DNA from: Bremia lactucae
Taxonomy: Eukaryota; Oomycota; Peronosporomycetes; Peronosporales; Peronosporaceae
Assembly: GCF_004359215.1 (NCBI RefSeq)
Contig: NC_090612.1
Coordinates: 3,144,169-3,161,078, forward strand
Length of the DNA stretch: 16,910 bases
Direction: 5' to 3'
Position 1 is the stretch's first letter; each line of letters opens with the position of its first letter. Positions 16,377 to 16,910 of this stretch are shown here, one piece after another. The translations under genes were made by a program, and so were the position numbers. Under the pieces are notes generated by a model, which did no database searches, was not told the origin of the DNA, and saw only the letters and a list, made by a program, of their open reading frames with translations.

Positions 16377-16910
16377 AAATGGTCTGTCTTGATCTGCAAT
16401 CGCCAAGATGGGCGATTGCATCAAGCTTTGCTTAATACCTTCAAAGGAACGCTGACAATTAGCGTTCCAAAACCATTTCTCGTCTTTTTTCAAGAGACGA
16501 GAGAGATGAACTGTAATCTCTGCATAATTGCGAGAGTACTTGTGCAAGTACGCCGCTAGCCCAAGGAACTTTTTAAGTCCCTTGACATCGACTGGAACTG
16601 CCCAGTCGGTGATTGCCTTGATCTTTTCGGGATCAGGGCGCACGCCGTGTTACCGACAATACACCCAAGAAGTGGGATTTCACTTGCAGCGAATGTACAC
16701 TTTTTGAAATTTGCGTACAACTTGTGCTTTCGTATAAATGTAAGAACCTGACGAACGTGAGTTTTATGAACTTCCACGTCCGTCTTCCCGTCCATGGCCC
16801 GGCTATAGACGAATACATCGTCAAAGTAACTCGGTGCGAATTCTCGCACCGGTCTCAACAGATTTTTTACGCATCAGTTGAATGTTGCAGGGGCGTTACT
16901 AAGCCCCTGA
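16377..16910 (-). pseudogene. Reverse transcriptase C-terminal part, element D (runs off the window)
   Basis: It is nearly identical to 7814-8350 of element C. YFDD lies at 16828-16817, followed by VHKTHVRQVLTFIRKHKLYA and SEIPLLGCIVG. The same one-base frameshift as in C follows, then PDPEKIKAITDWAVPVDVKG and SPILAIADQDRPF. The upstream part of RT, protease and gag would lie right of the window. Confidence 0.85.

Overview
The window is a block of decayed, rearranged Ty3/gypsy (Metaviridae-type) LTR retrotransposons. I see no host gene that I can defend. The pol wording (a YFDD reverse transcriptase, an RNase H ending in a VVADALSHRP-like motif, an HHCC/DDE integrase, and a C-terminal chromodomain with YLVRWRGYPPSHDSW wording) is that of gypsy elements from oomycetes. 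A Phytophthora or downy-mildew genome is the best guess. This is inferred from recognition, not from a search.

Layout. (A) 1-1176 is the 3' end of a plus-strand element: the last 26 codons of pol, a long intact antisense ORF (minus strand, 353 codons, open to the window edge), and a polypurine tract. (LTR1) 1177-1709. (B) 1710-3691 is the 3' end of a minus-strand element in mirror orientation, sharing LTR1: a broken copy of the antisense gene, a chromodomain and the integrase C-terminus. (LTR2) 3692-4237, followed by (C), a long minus-strand element to about 11940. Its parts are the antisense gene, an inverted block (5141-7813: RNase H, integrase, chromodomain and the rest of the antisense gene), RT, an assembly gap (8664-9650), the RT N-terminus, protease and the gag C-terminus. 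C has lost its gag N-terminus and 5' LTR. 11941-13120 is unassigned. 13127-13447 looks like an LTR end followed by a primer-binding site. 13606-13745 is an integrase scrap. (LTR3) 13823-14323 is the 3' LTR of (D), a minus-strand element running off the right edge with integrase, RNase H and RT but no chromodomain and no antisense gene.

Most notable points. First, B, C and (by its overlap with the pol end) A carry an antisense gene that starts next to the 3' LTR and runs back over the chromodomain and the pol linker. It encodes a protein of about 560-570 residues with a Ser/Asp-rich N-terminus, a conserved Cys-containing middle and a coiled-coil, basic C-terminus. Substitutions between two copies cluster at third positions of the antisense frame, suggesting it was selected as protein. 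Second, the elements are tiled with short perfect hairpins (stems 7-12 bp every 30-50 bp), in coding sequence as well as LTRs; the unassigned region is not. Third, the 2673-bp inversion in C can be reconstructed exactly because the two junctions are reciprocal, and both breaks lie inside such hairpins.

Nearly all pol genes carry frameshifts and stops, so the locus is a graveyard. Only the antisense ORF of element A reads without interruption over its visible length.
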